64,000 bases of DNA from Galerina marginata. Its lineage: Eukaryota > Basidiomycota > Agaricomycetes > Agaricales > Galerinaceae. Location: NCBI GenBank assembly GCA_023014335.1, contig JAECYW010000010.1, positions 62,001 through 126,000 of the forward strand, read 5' to 3'. The translations under genes were made by a program, and so were the position numbers. The notes beneath the pieces were generated by a model. The model saw nothing but the letters and a program-made list of their open reading frames with translations. It was not told where the DNA came from and ran no database searches. Of this stretch, positions 29,001 through 40,436 are shown piece by piece; positions within the stretch are counted from its first letter, which is position 1, and every line of letters starts with the position of its first letter.

Positions 29001-30662
29001 CGTCAACGAAGGGTGTTGCTTCTGGAATGTCGATGTCTGCGCGCGGATTCTCATTTGACGTAACGAGGCCGCACCACGAGCCTAAAGCGTCGATGAAGGA
29101 CGGGAAAGAAGCTTGGGAGGCGGTGATGGTTGATAGCGATGGGTCTCTTGCTGAGAGTGAGTCATTTCTTTTTTTCTTTCCTTTTCGTTCTTTTCCATGC
29201 ACTTCCTTTTTTCCTTGTGTTGTTTGCCTATAAAGGAGCTTGTTGCTGTTAGTTGTTCATTACTGACATTTCCTTCTTTGCAATGTATCTAGTTTCTCCT
29301 TTGCCTGTTATCAAGAACGCTGCTGAGAGCGAGCAGGTCGCTGCTGATTCGAGAATGGACAGGATGACGATTTGGATGCGCAATGTCGAGAGTATGTTTT
29401 TAATTTCTGATTTCTTTCGAACCATTTCTAAAAAAAAAAATTCCCTTCAAATAGAGGTCGTCGAAGATGCCAAACAAAATTTTGCCTCCTCCTCTACAGC
29501 TAAAGATATGCCTCTGCCTGCTCTCCCGCTTCCCCTTTCGCGGAATGCCTCTCAAAATCGAACCTCAAGACTGCCACGTCGCGTCCTAGCTGCTAGCCAA
29601 ATTTTCCAGGCCGATGAGAACGGCAATATCACTCCTATGATTGGCCAAAGCATTATGTCCATGAACTCTGGCTATCTTTCCCCTGATGAGGTCTCGAAAG
29701 GAAGCATCAACCCTGCAGCTTCACCCGTGCCCGTGACGCCCGCTAAGCCGACATCCCCGCTCCCTGCTGACACCGCTGAATGGTCAAGTCAGCTTGTAAT
29801 TCCTGAGATCCACACGCCGTCGAGACAGCGCCGTGCGACTGTGTCGACGGGTTCTCCTGCACAGGCTGAGCCTGATGTTGATGTTGAGGGTTCGCCCTCG
29901 AAGAGGAAGGAGAAATCAAGGTCCCATGGAAATCTTTTCCAGAGACATATTGCGCCAATTTCGCTTCTGGAAGCCGAGTTATTGAAAAGTATGTTTTCTT
30001 TCTAATCTCCTGTCAAGTAGGATAGAACTAATTTTAATTTATTTGTAGCCCCACCACCAGAGCCTGCTCCCCGACTGTCCCAAGTGCTTGACCGCAACCT
30101 CTTCATCGCCCCACCCCTGACTTCACGAGACAACTTGCTGGACTTCAGTCAGAGTATAGAGCATGTCCGCGAACCATCATTCGACGAGTTGAATTCTTCA
30201 CCCTGCCACGTCGAACCTTATCCACCACGTGTACGCGCAAGTTACGATGCCGCCATTCCCGATACCCCCAGTCGCCACCGCATCGAGGGCGTGTATGATC
30301 GCTTCCTCATGGCCACCTCAGGTGTCAAGCGTCTGGGGAAAGGGTACCAGTCGGATAACATTGGTCCTATTGGGAGCACCAGCCAGCCAGTCGGTCTGGG
30401 AGCCGCCGCCACCACGCAGAATAAGGGCCGCTCATTTTACACCACGCGGAGGCCGATGCCACCTCCGGTTTCGAGTGATGACCAACGCAGGGCGGCGTCG
30501 GTAGATGAGCTGGGCGTCATGACCTACGCGAATTTGCCGAACACTCGGGGCGCGAAGGATTCTAATGAGGGCAATATGACTGTTGGGCTCATGCGCAAGG
30601 CGATGAAACTTATTGCACCAAAGGCTACCACCTCGAGACGACTGTCTCGTATCCCCGCTTGA
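26016..30662 (+). CDS. Ser/Thr protein kinase with long disordered/coiled-coil C-terminal tail
   Basis: About 1,200 residues in some 14 exons. The kinase domain is in the first third. The Gly loop is [12 protein letters not shown], the ATP Lys is in [10 protein letters not shown], and the catalytic loop VVHNDIKPANILLS has Asn in place of the Arg of HRD. Metal site DFGFAEKYD, activation end [13 protein letters not shown], and [19 protein letters not shown] follow. The remaining 800 residues are low complexity. They include a very charged stretch of Arg/Glu repeats around 28230-28400 predicted as a single alpha helix or coiled coil. Motifs such as [16 protein letters not shown] and [20 protein letters not shown] recall regulated phosphosites. 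The exact kinase family is not clear; the tail suggests a cell polarity or cell-cycle kinase, but that is speculation. Confidence 0.88.
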
Positions 30663-31369
30663 TTTTTTTTCCGTTCTGGTTATTTCTTTTTTTCTGTTTT
30701 CCTCTCTGTCTGTTATCTATATTATTGCTGTGCTTCCTATTTGGACAAGGCTCCAAGTCGCATTTATTTTTTCCATTATCATAACATCCATCTCATGCAT
30801 CGTCCCCTTTATCATTGACCATTACACTTATCTCGTCTCTCCATCTTCTCGTTTATTTATTTAAATCTGTTCCATCTACGTTCCACGCTCGTTTACCACT
30901 CTTGCCCTTCGTTTGCCTTTTCTTCCTTCCTTCCTTTCGCTTTCCCACTCGACATGCTCTCGCTCAACTATATCCCCCATCGCTTTTTATATCCCCACTG
31001 CTGTCGTCGCTTTCCGTACATGACTGTCACGTTTCTCACTCCCTATCAATGTCTACGCTTTTACGTCCTGGATGGCCTTTACGAATTGCTTATCTGTCCC
31101 CATGTTGAAGATCCTGATGCTTAATGATCATGCTTTTCACATCCGTTTTATTGCATCTTTACATATTCTACTCGCAACGCTATTGATGTATTTTCATGAA
31201 ATCCATGTATTCTGAAAGCTGTGATCTGCTTGTTTGGCAAATCCCTCCGATGACAACAACTCTGATTCCGAGTCAAAGGGATGCCATTATCTTCAACTCA
31301 ACTTCAACTTGAATGTTAGAATAGCTCCGGCGAATCTACGTTAATTTTTAATAGTGGATACTAATTCTC
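30663..31369. other. Intergenic, pyrimidine-rich
   Basis: About 700 bp after the kinase stop, rich in CTTT/TTCC tracts on the plus strand (30660-30960). It probably comprises the kinase 3' UTR and the Sen54 promoter. No ORF of interest or repeat boundaries. Confidence 0.55.
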
Positions 31370-33038
31370 ATGGACGATTCCTTGGAAATCCCAACTGCAC
31401 TTCCTCCAAACGCGCCTCTCGACGACCTACCACCTGAAGAGGACGCCTCTGACGACGAGGATGGTGGATTGGATTGGACAAAGCTACTGTGTGTTATATG
31501 GTTTTTTCATTCCCAGATTTCCTGACGACCTTTTCTGGTTTGTTTTCCAGCCCCCCTTCAGCGCGGCCTATAATTCCAAAACGCGGTGAAAAAGAGTTTG
31601 AGCCGCGTGGAGAAGGCGGAACGAACCTCCAATTACACGTCCTTGACCGTGCAAGGTCTGCCATGTTCAAAACAATCTGTGCCACGCGGACGATATCGAA
31701 GTTAGCACCCGGCCCTCTATCTTCCGCTGACTTTTATTTGACCATATCTGTGTAGTAAAGCTATAAGCTACGCGACTTGGCATCCAGATTTTGCTCGCGC
31801 TCATGTTACACTTGCCCGTGGTATCCATTTCTCTAATATGGGGCATTCTACACCCCGACCTGTCTTGGGAGACGACGGAACAACGAAGATCCAAAAGCGA
31901 CTGGAACTGCTGCCGGAGGAGGCCATCTATCTAATCGAACGAGGGTCCCTCTTTTGCTGGAAACATATCGATCTCGATATTGGAAAATTACCAGGGTTAG
32001 ACGACGTTGGTGGGGCACCCATGACGGTGCAACAGGCATTCAGTGAAATGACAGGTAAAGAAGACTTAACACTGGAGAAATTTCAGGTTCGTGCCTGTCG
32101 ATTTTTATCAATTGCAAGTGATGACCTTTAGGTATGTAGGTCTATGCATACCTTAAGCGACTAGGTTACGTGGTAACTCGCGCCCACCCACCTGATCCAT
32201 ATTACCCCTTACCGCCAAGTATCGCCGTCCCCAATCCCTCGTCTTCCATCTTACATCGCATAACCCGCATCTTTCCATCATGGATATCGTCGATATTCCA
32301 AACCCTTCTCAGAGCATTTAACTGGTGGCGACCCCTCCGAATCAGTCGTTGGCTACATCACGACAAGAATTATAGTGAGAATATCGCAGCCCTCAATAAT
32401 TCATTAATGGCTGATCGCCGACCACTCTGTGCTAGCTTCATTATTCCGGTCACTGCGGTTTATACCAGCTGGGCATGCCGTGCCCCTGAAAGCATCAAGT
32501 TCGGCTTTGTCTAACAGAAAGTCATCGCCATATCGGATTTTTTTCAACCTTTATAAACCTTCGACACCATTCAGGAAATCTGCTCCTCCTCCGCCAAACT
32601 TCCAAATTGTCGTCATCAAGTTTGTTCTTTATTATTTCTTAACTTCACCCTTTTTAATTTATGGAATCCCTTAGTGCTCGAACAACTCCCATGCCAACAC
32701 TGCAAGAACTGACAGACCTCTTTGATGTCTTACCAGAAGTACCTCTCCCTCCTCCCCGTCAAAAGCGATCATTACCAGGCGCCACCCCTTCTATTCCCAC
32801 CACAGTTGCGGCCCAATTGAACTCAGATCCTCTTCCAGAATTGTCCCTCCTCCAGAAATTCTTTCCCTGGTTCTTTCCGTCGCCACCCACCGTTGCTTCG
32901 CCTCCACCGCGCAAGCCGAACCCGTTCTTGGCGTTGAAAACAGGCAAAAAAGTTATCATAATTGCAGCCGTCGACGCCGGTAGCATCAGTTTTTTCAGGT
33001 TCGGTCAGGGAGAATTTACTGAATGGCCAATGATGTAG
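31370..33038 (+). CDS. SEN54: tRNA-splicing endonuclease subunit Sen54
   Basis: Non-catalytic subunit of the heterotetrameric tRNA intron endonuclease. The acidic N terminus MDDSLEIPTALPPNAP is followed by IIPKRGEKEFEPRG and the Sen54 N-domain: VLDRARSAMFKTIC, SYATWHPDFARAHVTLARG, HFSNMGHSTPRPVLG. Then LLPEEAIYLIERGSLFC and MTVQQAFSEMTGKEDLTLEK. The conserved helix-strand AYLKRLGYVVTRAHPPDPYY precedes variable Pro-rich exons. The C terminus contains NPFLALKTGKKVIIIAAVDAG and FFRFGQGEFTEWPMM. About six introns, the first inside the start exon (LL|PPSARP). The middle exons (32200-32650) are less certain. Confidence 0.85.
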
Positions 33039-33273
33039 TGGGTGAGTTAGACGTGACCCCTTTGTCGTAAGTCGAGTCTCGGCAACCCAGGCTTTTCAGT
33101 GTTCCAAACTCTCCCAAGGTGCTTGCTACCTTCCATCACACAAAAGATCTAGACCATGGATTGATGTTCTATGGCGTTGAAAACGACAACTCGTGTGACC
33201 GTATAATGCAAAGTAATACAAAAGTGAGTGGTATGTTAATACAGGACGTGAGATACAATTGAATGTCCGGTGT

Positions 33274-35532
33274 CTACGGCCAAAGTGATAACAGTCCAAC
33301 GGATTGCAGGCAAAATAATAATAGGTAACCGTGAGTAAGTGCAATGCTGACACCAGCACTTGCAGCTTTGCCGTTCGTTGAAGCAGTTGGTATGCTGAGA
33401 AAACTCGTGCTGACAAGGTCTGTGGCCGATTGCGAGAGTTGTTCTTGTGTACTGGTTGGGGATGATATGTATTCGACACCCGCAGATACAGTGATGTGGG
33501 CTCGCTGTGACGCGCTGGCAGTCGGTGCCGGTTCGACCGAATCTGAAATGGAATATGAGAGGTCAATTCCACACGGGGCGGAGGCTTGGAAAATACAAAC
33601 TGACTTGGGAAGTTGCCGCCATTGAGCATGGCTTTTTGAATGGCGTCCTGCAGAAGCTGGTTTGCATTTTTGGGCACAACGGATAAGAAACCGATCCGTG
33701 GAGGGTCCATAGAAGGGTGGGTTAAGTTCCCGTAATAGAATGCGACGAGATTTCTAGAGGAGCATTTCGTCCATAAGTAGGTTCAGAGGCAAACCAGCGT
33801 TCTATGACGCACGATCTGAAAAATGGTGTACCAAGACTCCACCGAAATAATGACCCGACAGAGGGAGGGTCGGTGGCCACAAGATTATCTGCCTGGCATA
33901 CAACGGCCATAGAATCTAGTTGGCTAATAAAATCCCTGGGATCAATGGGGAACATCTGTAAAACTATTGAGATCCTGGTTTTCATCGGGTTCGTGATTAA
34001 TTCGACGCACTTTGCCGCCTATCTGGAAGGCGAGCGAGTGAGGAATATTGCAAGGAAGCGCGGCCACAGGATCTGGTGCATCTGGGTCATAGGTGGTCGA
34101 AACCGATGACAAGATATTTTTCACTACGTCTTCTGGCCCTCGCAACAGAGAATTCCCCTGCGTCTAGCATTAGAATGTGGACAAGGGCATGCCGGAGAAA
34201 GAAAATACAGTGTCGATGAGGGCTGAAACACGCTGTGAATCAACGTCGTCGTCCGCCGGAATAGCTGAATCAGTGAACCTTTTTCCGTCCAGAAAAACGC
34301 CGTCAATGTCCACTTCCCAACGGCTGTGGTACAAGCTCATGAGCGAGGAGAACATAAAACCATTGCAAAAACAAACGCACAAGGGGTAAACCTGCAAGAA
34401 GCAAGCTAGAATCAGAAATTCATCCGAGCAAGTTTTGACACGCACTAAACATACCTCATCTGGAGCAAAAGACGGTGGTGCGAGTCCACCATCCTCAGTT
34501 GGATACAACCGAACGGGTACCCATGTCAGGGACGAATTTTCTATCCCGTCCGGCAATTTACCTATTGTTAATGATCCATTACCGCTAATATCGATAGCAA
34601 CCCTTTGGAATTCGACGCTAAACATTGGCAATTCTAGAGCGCCACTCATTGCCATACGAGAAAGCAGCGGGCCGCTGATATCAGTCGATTCAACAAAGTG
34701 ATCCGTTTGCACGAGAGGACCCGTCTATGAGTAAAATGAGCCCTATCAGACTGGGATAAAATTTCTGACACCAACTGTAGCTGTCATTTCTTCCTGTATT
34801 TTACTAAAAAGGACATTAAAAAATCCACTATCCAGGAGAATAAAATTCACCTTGCGGATGGGAAGCTAAGGCCCAAGATTCCAGCGGCATTGAATTCTAC
34901 GACGTGATTGGTGGTGTCGTCGATTAATGCAAAGGTCTGCTGTGCTATGGTGATACCTGCGACGCTAGCAGTCGTGAGGCCCACGGATCCAGAAGCATAA
35001 GTTCCGGTAGTAGAATCGCCGTAATGCATTTCAACATCGACTCCTGCTGGGACGAAAGAAGCGTCCGGAAAACGGGAAATGTTTGATTCTTTGCAAGCGT
35101 TCTCAGTACATCTGTCGGAGATGACCCATAGGTCACTAGACCCAGTGTCTGTCGAACAGAACGTTTCAGAAAAGTCTCTCTAGTCAATTTAAACCGAAGC
35201 TAACCCAAATGAACAGCGAACATGCGGTTTCCTAATCGAATTGGGACAGTATACATCCTTGAGCATGCGGTTATTCAAGCTGTGACCCGAGGATAACATG
35301 ACACTCACAAGTCATTGAAATCTCCAAGTCCTACTGAAGAACTTATATTTCCCCTTTTTCGAGTTCGAGTATTGCCAAATCCAGTGTTATGGAAATCGTT
35401 TGAAAGCTGGGGTTGCAGACTTTCTGTATCGTGCAGGTATTGTGTTTCGGACACTGCAGCAACTTGAAAGATCCATGAGGACTGAAAGACCACAAGAGTA
35501 AAAACTGAGAGAATAGCCAGAATATTAAACAT
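33274..35532 (-). CDS. Pepsin-like (A1) aspartic protease, probably GPI-anchored
   Basis: Secreted aspartic endopeptidase. The signal peptide MFNILAILSVFTLVVFQSSW is followed by a propeptide with a dibasic site (NTRTRKRGN). The first catalytic motif is rebuilt across an intron: MFAVHL plus DTGSSDLWVISDRC. The flap region is MHYGDSTTGTYASGSVGL. The second catalytic motif also spans an intron: SALIDT plus GNSLLRGPEDVV. Late motifs are SLGTPFFRS and THPSMDPPRIGFLSV. Splicing at 33590-33550 leads to a Ser/Thr-rich tail (TASASQRAHITVS, SPTSTQEQLSQ). The C terminus is hydrophobic (GYLLLFCLQSVGLLSLWP), the pattern of GPI-anchored proteases. Without that intron the frame runs on in an implausible Arg/His-rich sequence. 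It likely acts at the cell wall. Confidence 0.88.
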
Positions 35533-36157
35533 TAAAGAACGAAGGGGCCGACGAAAGGATGGAGCTCCGAATCACACTCTGGTAAGCCAGCTAGGAAGAG
35601 TGAACTAGGAGGAATAAGTGGGTGAGCACGACGACGTTTCGAAGGGAGCGTGGCAGTTAAAGAACGAAACGCAGCAAGGGCTCAGGACTCGAGAGAGTTG
35701 CCAACTACATTTATCATGGAGAGACCATTCAGAATTTGTGAACCGACCCTATTTTTGGACTGGATCGTGATTCAACCATGCCAAAATAGGCAACTGTTTG
35801 TGTTATTCATTTAGCCGCCGGACCCTTACGACCAATATCTATACCTTGAGAAGCTCGAGGCTGTCACCTGCGTGTGTTTTGCGGACGAGTAGTGAGATGT
35901 CCGGACAACTCGGACTGGGGTTGCAACATGTTTTGGTTTTGTGGGATTGGAATTGGAATTGGAATTTATTTTGGGAGGCATTGTGTCTTTGATGCTGACC
36001 AACACCACAACAACGTCAGAAAGCACTCATTGACCTATCATGTTCTTCCGGATTGAATCTGTCGTGTTTCATTGGACGTCGTCAGTTCAGGCCTGCTCAT
36101 TGGACCGGAATTACAGGGAAAAACGCCCCTACCAAAATCAAAAATTCAGAGGTTATT
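35533..36157. other. Intergenic with short ATTGGA microsatellite
   Basis: About 620 bp upstream of the aspartic protease. Three and a half ATTGGA units lie at 35946-35966. No gene seen; should hold the protease promoter. Confidence 0.55.
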
Positions 36158-36813
36158 TCAGGCCCCAGACACGGCCATCGTCCCAGAATGACGATAGAGT
36201 TGTACAAGCAGGATTTCACCCAGCTGGAGAATTGTGCATGCGTCATAAGTTTCTGAGTACGCGTCTAGCTCATCAATACTAGTGCCAGCAGTGAAGAAGA
36301 TGCTCACAATGCCTAGGCACCGAGTGGTAAGAAGAGTGATCAAACAAACTTGTTGGGTACGAGGTGAGGAATGAGATTAGTAATCACTGAGGATGACTTC
36401 TACACATACCTTTTCTGTTTGATATTATTGCTTGGTATGTCCCTCAGACAACGACTGCAGAGAATGTACACCAGGGATGAATTCGACGTGGTCGAAATGC
36501 CTCGGTAATTCGTTTCGTAGTAAACATCGGTCTTGCTCAAATTAGAGAATAAATACATATTCTCTGGCATCTGTAAAATGGAACGTGCAAGATATGCGGC
36601 ATCGGGAGTGGTCCATAGACGAACTGAAGTTCCCATCTTTCCTTTGTCGCATTCCAAGTGGGCGTGGTCCAGAGACCTCCAGGTGATTATTACTCAGTCG
36701 GGCAAGAGGATACCTTGTTCGCTCATTCAGTCGAGGCACTATGAGGTGTCATGGAGCAACAAGAGATCCAGTTACTCCGCACCTAGGGACAATTTCCATG
36801 AATACAAGGGCAA
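36158..36813 (-). CDS. Unassigned possible gene, 3' part only recognisable
   Basis: The minus-strand frame includes SVRLWTTPDAAYLARSILQM, PENMYLFSNLSKTDVYY and ETNYRGISTTSNS. It ends at a good donor (AAAAG|GTATGT, near 36410). After an acceptor near 36350 it continues CLITLLTTRCLGIVSIFF to a stop at 36158. Protein-like composition plus matching splice signals suggest a real transcript. However, I see no start, and no domain is recognised. It lies directly downstream of DcpS on the same strand and could be a decayed gene or extended 3' UTR. Confidence 0.28.
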
Positions 36814-38029
36814 CTACAACATGAGATCTAGGACTTCATGGCTCTTTTGCAAGGCGTTGAATAAACCATGCTGATCACCTAATCCATAGGTGAGGGTCAT
36901 CTTCTCGAAAATTCCTGGCCCGTCAGGCGGATCTAATTCCAACTATCAAAAGATAGATGAAGACATCTCAAGAATTATAGGAAAACAGACTAACCAGTGC
37001 GATGACATCATCCAGCAGATGTGCTTGGCCGACAGCCATTCCTAGCATGTTTCCTTGAAAGTTCACGTTCACAATGTGTACGTGGAAATGATCTTCCGCG
37101 CATCAACTCGACAATTCCCATGAAACTATTGTAGATTGCACTTACAATAGCTAGGCTGATAGTGAATATACATCCTTAAAGACCCATTTCTAAGACCCCA
37201 TTTATCCTGTACCACACGAGAGGCTTCGCGTCGAATGGCTTTTAATAGTCCGATGTGACCCGAGCGCAAGTCGCGCAGACTGCGAATCGAGCGGTCCTGT
37301 ACAAGTGCCATCAGGTAGAGGGAAGATATTGTCTTGAGGTCCCATTTCATATCAGGCAGAATTAAAAAATCCGGAGATGTATATAGGATTTTATCTCGTT
37401 CCGACAAGCCTGTTAGTATGTTCTCTACCCTTCTGCATCTTCAGCTCCTCAATAAAACGCTATAGCTGTGAATGCGCTCACCATTGGGTCCGCGATGCTG
37501 AAAACGCCGCTATGTACGGCTTCACATGTTGCTCATACAATGCAGGCGTTTCGTGGACGATCATTTGTTCCTGCTTCCTGTACTATTGACCAGGTTAGCG
37601 ATAGCGGTGTCGGCAGCTCAAGGGGTGTGGTATTACCTTGCGGATGTGCACGTCCGTGGCTGGGCATATTACGTTCAATTTGACATCTCGTTCTCTCTCT
37701 TTTCCCAACCATGCAAACAGCCAAGTGTACTGCCAGCAGAAGTGAATATTGGTGGGTTATTGGTCGTTGGAGCGTACGATGTCTGTGCTTCCTTCAAAAT
37801 CAGCTCTCCTTATAAGCCCGTTGTCGCCAAAGAAACGTGGAGCATCATCAGGGTTGAGGGCGGTCTTCTCGATCCGTACTATGGCTTTAATCTTCTCGTT
37901 TGCGTTGTTGGCGTCTGGGAATGTCCCAAGAAGAATCAAGGAGTGAGTGAAAGAGTCTTCATTGAGAAGTTCTTCGAATGCGAATTTATTCAAAGCCTCA
38001 AAGGAATTTGGAGATGCTGGATGGGACAT
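36814..38029 (-). CDS. Scavenger mRNA-decapping enzyme DcpS (HIT family)
   Basis: Hydrolyses cap dinucleotides or capped oligonucleotides left after 3'-5' mRNA decay. Exon 1 is MSHPASPNSFEALNKFAFEE to the NPDDAPRFFGDNGLIR region. Then come YTWLFAWLGKERERDVK, VICPATDVHIRKY and VHETPALYEQHVKPYIAAF. The hinge and cap-binding region is MKWDLKTISSLYLMALVQDR followed by SIRSLRDLRSGHIGLLKAIR. The HIT catalytic motif HFHVHIVNVNFQG is completed by splicing YIHYQPSYY onto HFHVHI near 37080. Then MAVGQAHLLDDVIAL and a last exon DPPDGPGIFEKMTLTYGLGD ending SHEVLDLML. Six or so introns. All catalytic histidines present. Confidence 0.93.
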
Positions 38030-38552
38030 AGTAGAGAGGGTGAAGAAAGAAACGAACGCTTAGATGATCGTTCGAAACGATAAGGGTGTCACTGTCACAG
38101 GCGGTTAGCTTTATAACGTGACTGTTACGCAACGTGTTTCCAGCAGTCGTGTGACAGATGGTCTCGTCGTTGAACTGCCAGCTTCATCCAACTTGCTTGG
38201 TTCTCCGATAATTAGAACAAGGTGGTGCCTTTTATCTGGTGTCCTATCTATCTTGAGGCTTTCTCTGGTGTCCTTTTCGTTATTTCACAAGGCACTCGAA
38301 ACATCTCTAGGCATCTGCAACAAAATGCGGACAAGAAGCATTGAGCTGGTCTCCGACTCTCGGAAGCTTCCAATACTCTTCACCAATTTGCTCTCCGGTG
38401 GTCATGGGGTATTACCATATTTTGGATTTCCTTGAAGTCCAGTAACCCTGACTCTTGACTTACAAGTTTATGACGTCAGCCCCCTACCAGAAGACACATA
38501 TAAGCCAGTAAGCGCTTCCGCTGTGTCCAAGACAACCCCACCTCTCACAATT
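38030..38552. other. Divergent promoter region
   Basis: About 520 bp between the starts of DcpS (minus) and the conserved fungal protein (plus). Probably a shared divergent promoter. The 105-codon plus frame at 38118-38435 has no domain and is not called. Confidence 0.5.
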
Positions 38553-40003
38553 ATGCCCACAACTCGTCGACAGACCGCTATAGCAGAAGGCAAAATTCAT
38601 CCTAAAGACGAACACAAGGCGAAGGAGAAACATTCAGGTGCATCAAGCAAAGCTGAGACGCACGCGCATGCAAAAGAGGAAGACGAGGGAACAAAAGGAG
38701 GCGGCGAGGGCGGGGATCATGCAGGAATGAAGCGGGGCCCATATGAACCCGAAGAAGACCTCGAATCGCACCCAACTACGAAGAAACCGAAAACTGAAAA
38801 GGATGAGGAGAGCAAGACAAGCAGATATCAAAGCGGTATGCGCTAGTCGTCGCTCGTATCATGAGCTATTTGACTGAATTCTCCAATAGGCACCATAGAA
38901 AGGGGTCACATCTACTTCTTCTACCGGCCGAAGGTACAGCTCGAAGAAGCGCATTCGATCGACGACGTCCGAAATTTCCACATGGTGCTCGTCCCTAGCC
39001 CTCCAGAATTTGCGACGACGACTTCCACCGCTCACACAAGTGGAGTGAACAAACGGGATCCCTCTGAGGAGGGCGATATTGAGATGAAAGCTGTCGCTCC
39101 TGGAGCGGACGCTGTACCAGCCCCAGTCGTCGGGCAATCGAAAAAGAAACCCTTTAGGATGATTACAGTCGGCAAAAAGAAACTTCCAGACCCTGACGTT
39201 TCTGGACCAAGCGGAAGTCACAAAAAGCAGACCTTTTGGGGCACTGTTACCTCCGTAGGAGACGATCTGGATTCGCTGGATAAAGGTCTCGGTGAGAAGA
39301 CATACGAAACTAAGACTCGGGGTATGCCCTTCCCACCCTATTATTCGCAGTATGGATACTCATCGTCGCCCACTCATGGTCAGGCACCCGTCACGAAGAA
39401 TCGGCGCGGCTCGTCGCTCGAGGAGGATACGCTATTGTTAATACTGAGGCAGAAATGCCCTCTAAGCGAGCCACTCATCTGGGATATCGCATATCCCACC
39501 CGTCTCCCAGCGAATTCGGCGACGTCCAGAAATCATTGGGGATAGAACCCGCCTGTTCTTTCGTCCTCCAAGTCAAAAATCCGCTCGCCCCACCTACAGG
39601 TCCACAGCAAGTGCACTCTAAGCCTGCTGAATATCCCGACTGGATGATGCACGGTATCTTTGGGACCGGGCTCGGTAGTGAACACCAGCACAAGGGAAGG
39701 GAGTCTTATGGACTGAGGTTCACCAGCTGTGAGACGCCGGAGCTGTTGGACTACAAAGGGGCAGAGCTTCTGTTGATCGCTGCTAGATATGGAGATGAAG
39801 GTTTGGAAACCAGCTTAGGTGAAGGCAGGGGCATCGGTATGTGATTCTAAGGTGTCTGTCGCCTGATTTACTGACAATAACTTCTAGCCTTGGCTGAAGC
39901 AGAAGACAAAGAGGCACAAGAATCTACCAAGAAAGTGTTCGATGAACTTGGCTTAGACTTGGAAAAGTTTCCCGTCGAGCCTTTGGAAGGAAAGTGGATT
40001 TGA
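38553..40003 (+). CDS. Conserved fungal protein, family often labelled BTB domain transcription factor
   Basis: The start is MPTTRRQTAIAEGKIHPKDE. An N-terminal third rich in Lys/Glu and Gly is followed by the conserved core GTIERGHIYFFYRPKVQLEE, VRNFHMVLVPSPPEF and KKPFRMITVGKKKLPDP. Then KQTFWGTVTSVGDDLDSL, GYAIVNTEAEMPSKRATHLG, FGDVQKSLGIEPACSFVLQV and PAEYPDWMMHGIFG. The end is VFDELGLDLEKFPVEPLEG. This core is widespread in fungi and is commonly annotated as a BTB domain transcription factor, though I see no actual BTB fold signature. Three introns. The nuclear-type basic/acidic N terminus supports a chromatin or transcription role by inference only. Confidence 0.8.
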
Positions 40004-40365
40004 CGGTATGTTAGATGTTACAGCTTCTGCCTGCTCGCTGAATTGTCGACTTTTTCACTTCAAGGGCCAGTTTGTCACATGCAAGAATTGTTGGCGGGAT
40101 GCAGTGAGACGAAACACAGAAGATGGTGAATTATTTTGATTGTAGATGTTATTGAGATGATATGAGATGAGTAGGCAGGGCTAAGTCAAGGCTAAGTAGT
40201 AAGTATTCCAACAAGACGTGTCTGATTGAGGGGTTTCGTAATATAATACATGTTTTTATTAACTACTATTTTATGTAGTAGTCTATGCCTGTCTATGCCT
40301 TATTTTTATTCTTCGAGGAGGCAAAGTTCAAGTCAAGTTGAGAAATTTTTGAGGTTGGCGTTCAG

Positions 40366-40371
40366 ACGCGT
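40366..40371 (+). promoter_or_regulatory. ACGCGT box (MCB / MBF-type site) upstream of FEN1
   Basis: ACGCGT 66 bp upstream of the FEN1 ATG. In yeasts this is the core of the MBF binding site that drives late-G1 expression of DNA replication genes, including the FEN1 homologue RAD27. A related CGCG word follows at 40387. A single match can occur by chance; the promoter context raises its value. Confidence 0.5.
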
Positions 40372-40436
40372 TACGTCACGACCAGCGCGTTCGTTTCCCG
40401 TCACGCATTTGCCCTTGACTCTCACCATTTGAAATT

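Noticed and set aside
33126..33710. Unspliced C-terminal frame of the aspartic protease
   Set aside because: It gives an Arg/His/Tyr-rich tail; splicing gives a normal Ser/Thr-rich GPI-type tail instead.
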